Assembly (NCBI GenBank): GCA_913061425.1 | Contig: CAJXUO010000043.1 | Coordinates: 1 to 8,338 of the forward strand | DNA length: 8,338 nucleotides | Source of the DNA: an uncultured Lutibacter sp. | GTDB taxonomy: Bacteria > Bacteroidota > Bacteroidia > Flavobacteriales > Flavobacteriaceae | Reading direction: 5' to 3' | In this document: one piece after another, positions 6,454 to 8,338 of the stretch | How positions within the stretch are numbered: the stretch's first letter is position 1 | Layout of the letters: every line of letters starts with the position of its first letter | Program-made: the position numbers and the translations under genes | Notes under the pieces: generated by a model | What the model was told of the DNA's origin: nothing | Seen by the model: only the letters and a program-made list of their open reading frames with translations | The model's database searches: none

Positions 6454-8142
6454 TTAACTTACATAGTCTTTTGCTTCCATCAATTCAGGTCTATTGCTAT
6501 CAATACCTTTAGCTAAATCAATTAATTGTTGAAAATAGCGAGTTGCTTTTTCTGTATTACCTGCTTTTTTTGCTGCAATGGCAGCACCATATATTCCATT
6601 AAACCTATTAGGATGACCTAATAAATTCACTTCATATGCTTCCAAAGCCTCTTGAGGTAAGTCAAGTGCTAATAGCATATCTCCTAACAATTCGCCTGCT
6701 GGTAAAACTTCTCCTGGAGTTACAGGATGCTTTGAGGTCTTACTTTCCAAATCAACAGCCATTCTCATTGATTTTAAGGCTTCTTCTTTATTTCCTTTTA
6801 CCAATGCTATCCAACCTTCAATAGTCTTCACTTGAATATTTACTTGACCTGCTTTATAAGTCTTAGCATGATTGTCATTAGAATTTAGTAAACTTTGATG
6901 TAAAATTTTTAATGTTTCTAATTCTGCTTCGGCAGCATTAATATTTTTTAAATGTGCGTATCCTAATGCTTTTCCAAAATGTAGCATTGCTTTTTCCCAC
7001 GCTAATTTTTCCCAAGGAAACTCAATTGATGGCAATTCTAAGTTAGTTGCTTGTTCCCAATCTTTATTTTCTAATGCCATTCTTACAGGCATAGCAATCA
7101 ATGCATAAGATGCAGAAAAATGATTTTCCGGAAATATTTTTTTCACTTCTTTCATGTTATCAATCTCCTCTTGCGCACTTTTGTTATCACCCAATTGAAG
7201 ATATGCGTAAACCAAATAATCGTTTGCATGAATTTCTTGTGTCCAATTTGCTTCAGGGTTTACACTTTGAGCATAACAAACTGCAGATGAAGCAGAATTA
7301 ATATTGGTATCTATAGATTCATCCCACAGACCTAAACGAGTAAAAATGTGTGATGGCATATGCTGTGCGTGTGCAGAAGCAGGTGCAATTTGAGCATAAC
7401 GTCTTGCTGTGTTTAAAGCTTTGCTTGCAAGTTCAGGGTAATCATAGTTATGAATAATATAATGTGCAATTCCAGGATGATTTTGATTTTCTTTAAAAAG
7501 GTTTTCTAATATTTCACCAGATTTTCTCTGTCTGATATATTCTTTATCTGAAGGATCAGCAGCAGCTCTAATTGCTAAAGCATAAAATACGGCGGCTTCT
7601 GTATCATCTTTATGTTTAATGTATAATTCCTCCATTTTATTTTCATACATCCTCTTTCTAGTCATCTGATCAGTAGTATCCCAATTTTCATAATATACAC
7701 TTATCGCATTCAAATAATCTCGTTCTCTATCATCCATATCCAACGTTCTTGCAATAGCAAGTAACTTCTTCCCTTTTTCTAAATAGGATAAATCTGATTG
7801 CATCCATAAAGATTGGAAAATACTCATAGAAACTCCCCAATAAGCCATGGCACATTCAGGATCCTGATCAATTACTTTAACAAATGTTTTTTCCGCTTCA
7901 GCATATTCGAATGAGTGAAGTAATGCTAAACCCAATTCAAATGTCTCTCGAGTTTCATAATTACAACTTAAAGAAAAGTTGATCTCTCCAAAAGCCTCAG
8001 AACTACAAAGTAGTAAATCACCTCTTTTTAAATCTATAGAATTTAATGCTGAAGGCAATTTTCGTTTGTCTTTTTTACAAGATATTACTGAAATTAAAAG
8101 GATGCAAATACCAAGCGAAACTACTTTTTTTGACAGATTCAT
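6454..8142 (-). CDS. TPR-repeat lipoprotein with conserved-looking histidine motifs, function unknown
   Basis: A 562-residue predicted lipoprotein. The N-terminus has a basic start, a hydrophobic core and a lipobox (VISC) with acylation expected at Cys22. The following KKDKRK is basic, so it lacks the acidic surface-export signal of Bacteroidota lipoproteins and may face the periplasm. The rest is mostly helical with TPR-like units: near 68-100 (ending VIDQDPECAMAYWGV), and others around 310-330, 440-465 and 490-540. The middle carries two histidine clusters, HPGIAHYIIHNYD (222-234) and SAHAQHMPSHIF (256-267), then HANDYL (305-310). Toward the end are HPVTPGEVLPAGELLGDML (472-490) and GHPNRFNGIYGAA (509-521). 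From memory these motifs mark a family widely labelled only as tetratricopeptide repeat protein. A metal-binding or enzymatic role is my inference. The ATG at 8140-8142 gives a complete lipoprotein signal. Its own -7 box lies upstream, and tkt downstream has a separate promoter. Confidence 0.85.
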   Translation of the reverse strand: MNLSKKVVSLGICILLISVISCKKDKRKLPSALNSIDLKRGDLLLCSSEAFGEINFSLSCNYETRETFELGLALLHSFEYAEAEKTFVKVIDQDPECAMAYWGVSMSIFQSLWMQSDLSYLEKGKKLLAIARTLDMDDRERDYLNAISVYYENWDTTDQMTRKRMYENKMEELYIKHKDDTEAAVFYALAIRAAADPSDKEYIRQRKSGEILENLFKENQNHPGIAHYIIHNYDYPELASKALNTARRYAQIAPASAHAQHMPSHIFTRLGLWDESIDTNINSASSAVCYAQSVNPEANWTQEIHANDYLVYAYLQLGDNKSAQEEIDNMKEVKKIFPENHFSASYALIAMPVRMALENKDWEQATNLELPSIEFPWEKLAWEKAMLHFGKALGYAHLKNINAAEAELETLKILHQSLLNSNDNHAKTYKAGQVNIQVKTIEGWIALVKGNKEEALKSMRMAVDLESKTSKHPVTPGEVLPAGELLGDMLLALDLPQEALEAYEVNLLGHPNRFNGIYGAAIAAKKAGNTEKATRYFQQLIDLAKGIDSNRPELMEAKDYVS

Positions 8143-8181
8143 AAAAATTGTTTTTAAGTAAAATGGTTAGTTTGAGTTTTT

Positions 8182-8189
8182 CAAATATA
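8182..8189 (-). promoter_or_regulatory. Predicted -7 box for the TPR lipoprotein gene
   Basis: The minus strand reads TATATTTG, a perfect TAnnTTTG match, beginning 7 bp after the stop of the preceding gene. Transcription would begin near 8175, giving a leader of about 33 bases before the ATG at 8142. No TTG occurs at -33 spacing; that stretch is the 3' end of the upstream gene. Confidence 0.5.
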
Positions 8190-8196
8190 CCTCTCG

Positions 8197-8338
8197 TTAT
8201 CTTCTTGCTGCTTTAAATTCACTTGTGTCGTACCATTTAGGAAAATAAGTTTCGTTTGATAGTTTATACCCAATATTGAATAATAATTGCACATCAAATC
8301 GAATTCCACTCAAGTCCGTTTCTCTAGGAATATATTCA
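8197..8338 (-). CDS. C-terminal end of an unidentified protein, possibly outer-membrane
   Basis: Only the last 46 residues are inside the window; the gene continues past the right edge and stops with TAA at 8197-8199. The frame is open from the edge to that stop and has protein-like codons. The segment SGIRFDVQLLFNIGYKLS alternates polar and hydrophobic residues like an outer-membrane beta-strand, and the tail is FPKWYDTSEFKAARR. That is too little to name a family. It lies 54 bp upstream of the TPR lipoprotein on the same strand, so the two might be co-transcribed, though the TPR gene has its own -7 box. Confidence 0.6.
   Translation of the reverse strand, partial: EYIPRETDLSGIRFDVQLLFNIGYKLSNETYFPKWYDTSEFKAARR

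Overview
The window looks like ordinary chromosome from a member of the Bacteroidota, most likely a marine or host-associated Flavobacteriaceae. The evidence is AT-rich DNA, Bacteroidota-type promoter boxes (TAnnTTTG), a type IX secretion (T9SS) C-terminal sorting domain, a bacillithiol-pathway glycosyltransferase, and a transketolase encoded as a separate N-terminal half. The genus cannot be fixed from the sequence alone. I see no mobile element, CRISPR array, rRNA or tRNA.

Layout from left to right: an unassigned edge (1-126); proline dehydrogenase on the minus strand (127-1296); a short divergent promoter region with a perfect 16-bp palindrome; aroB (3-dehydroquinate synthase) on the plus strand (1374-2441); a secreted seven-repeat FG-GAP/VCBS beta-propeller with ASPIC/UnbV and T9SS sorting domains on the minus strand (2438-4180), overlapping the aroB stop tail-to-tail by 4 bp; bshA (4221-5339, minus); an intrinsic terminator (5428-5459); the transketolase N-terminal half (5483-6328, minus); a well-formed promoter plus an inverted repeat; a TPR lipoprotein (6454-8142, minus); and the last 46 codons of another minus-strand protein (8197-8338).

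Apart from aroB, every recognised gene is on the minus strand, but this is not one operon. Perfect -7 boxes sit just upstream of four minus-strand genes, and a terminator separates tkt from bshA. The genes form a loose housekeeping neighbourhood: proline catabolism, aromatic amino-acid synthesis, low-molecular-weight thiol synthesis and the pentose phosphate pathway, interleaved with two envelope or secreted proteins. For three genes the longest possible reading frame starts at an upstream TTG. Promoter position or protein features favour a downstream ATG in each case, and those ATGs are used here.

I do not see a clear new multi-gene system. The items most worth a second look are the histidine-motif TPR lipoprotein, the transketolase half with no partner beside it, and two palindromic sequences in promoter regions.
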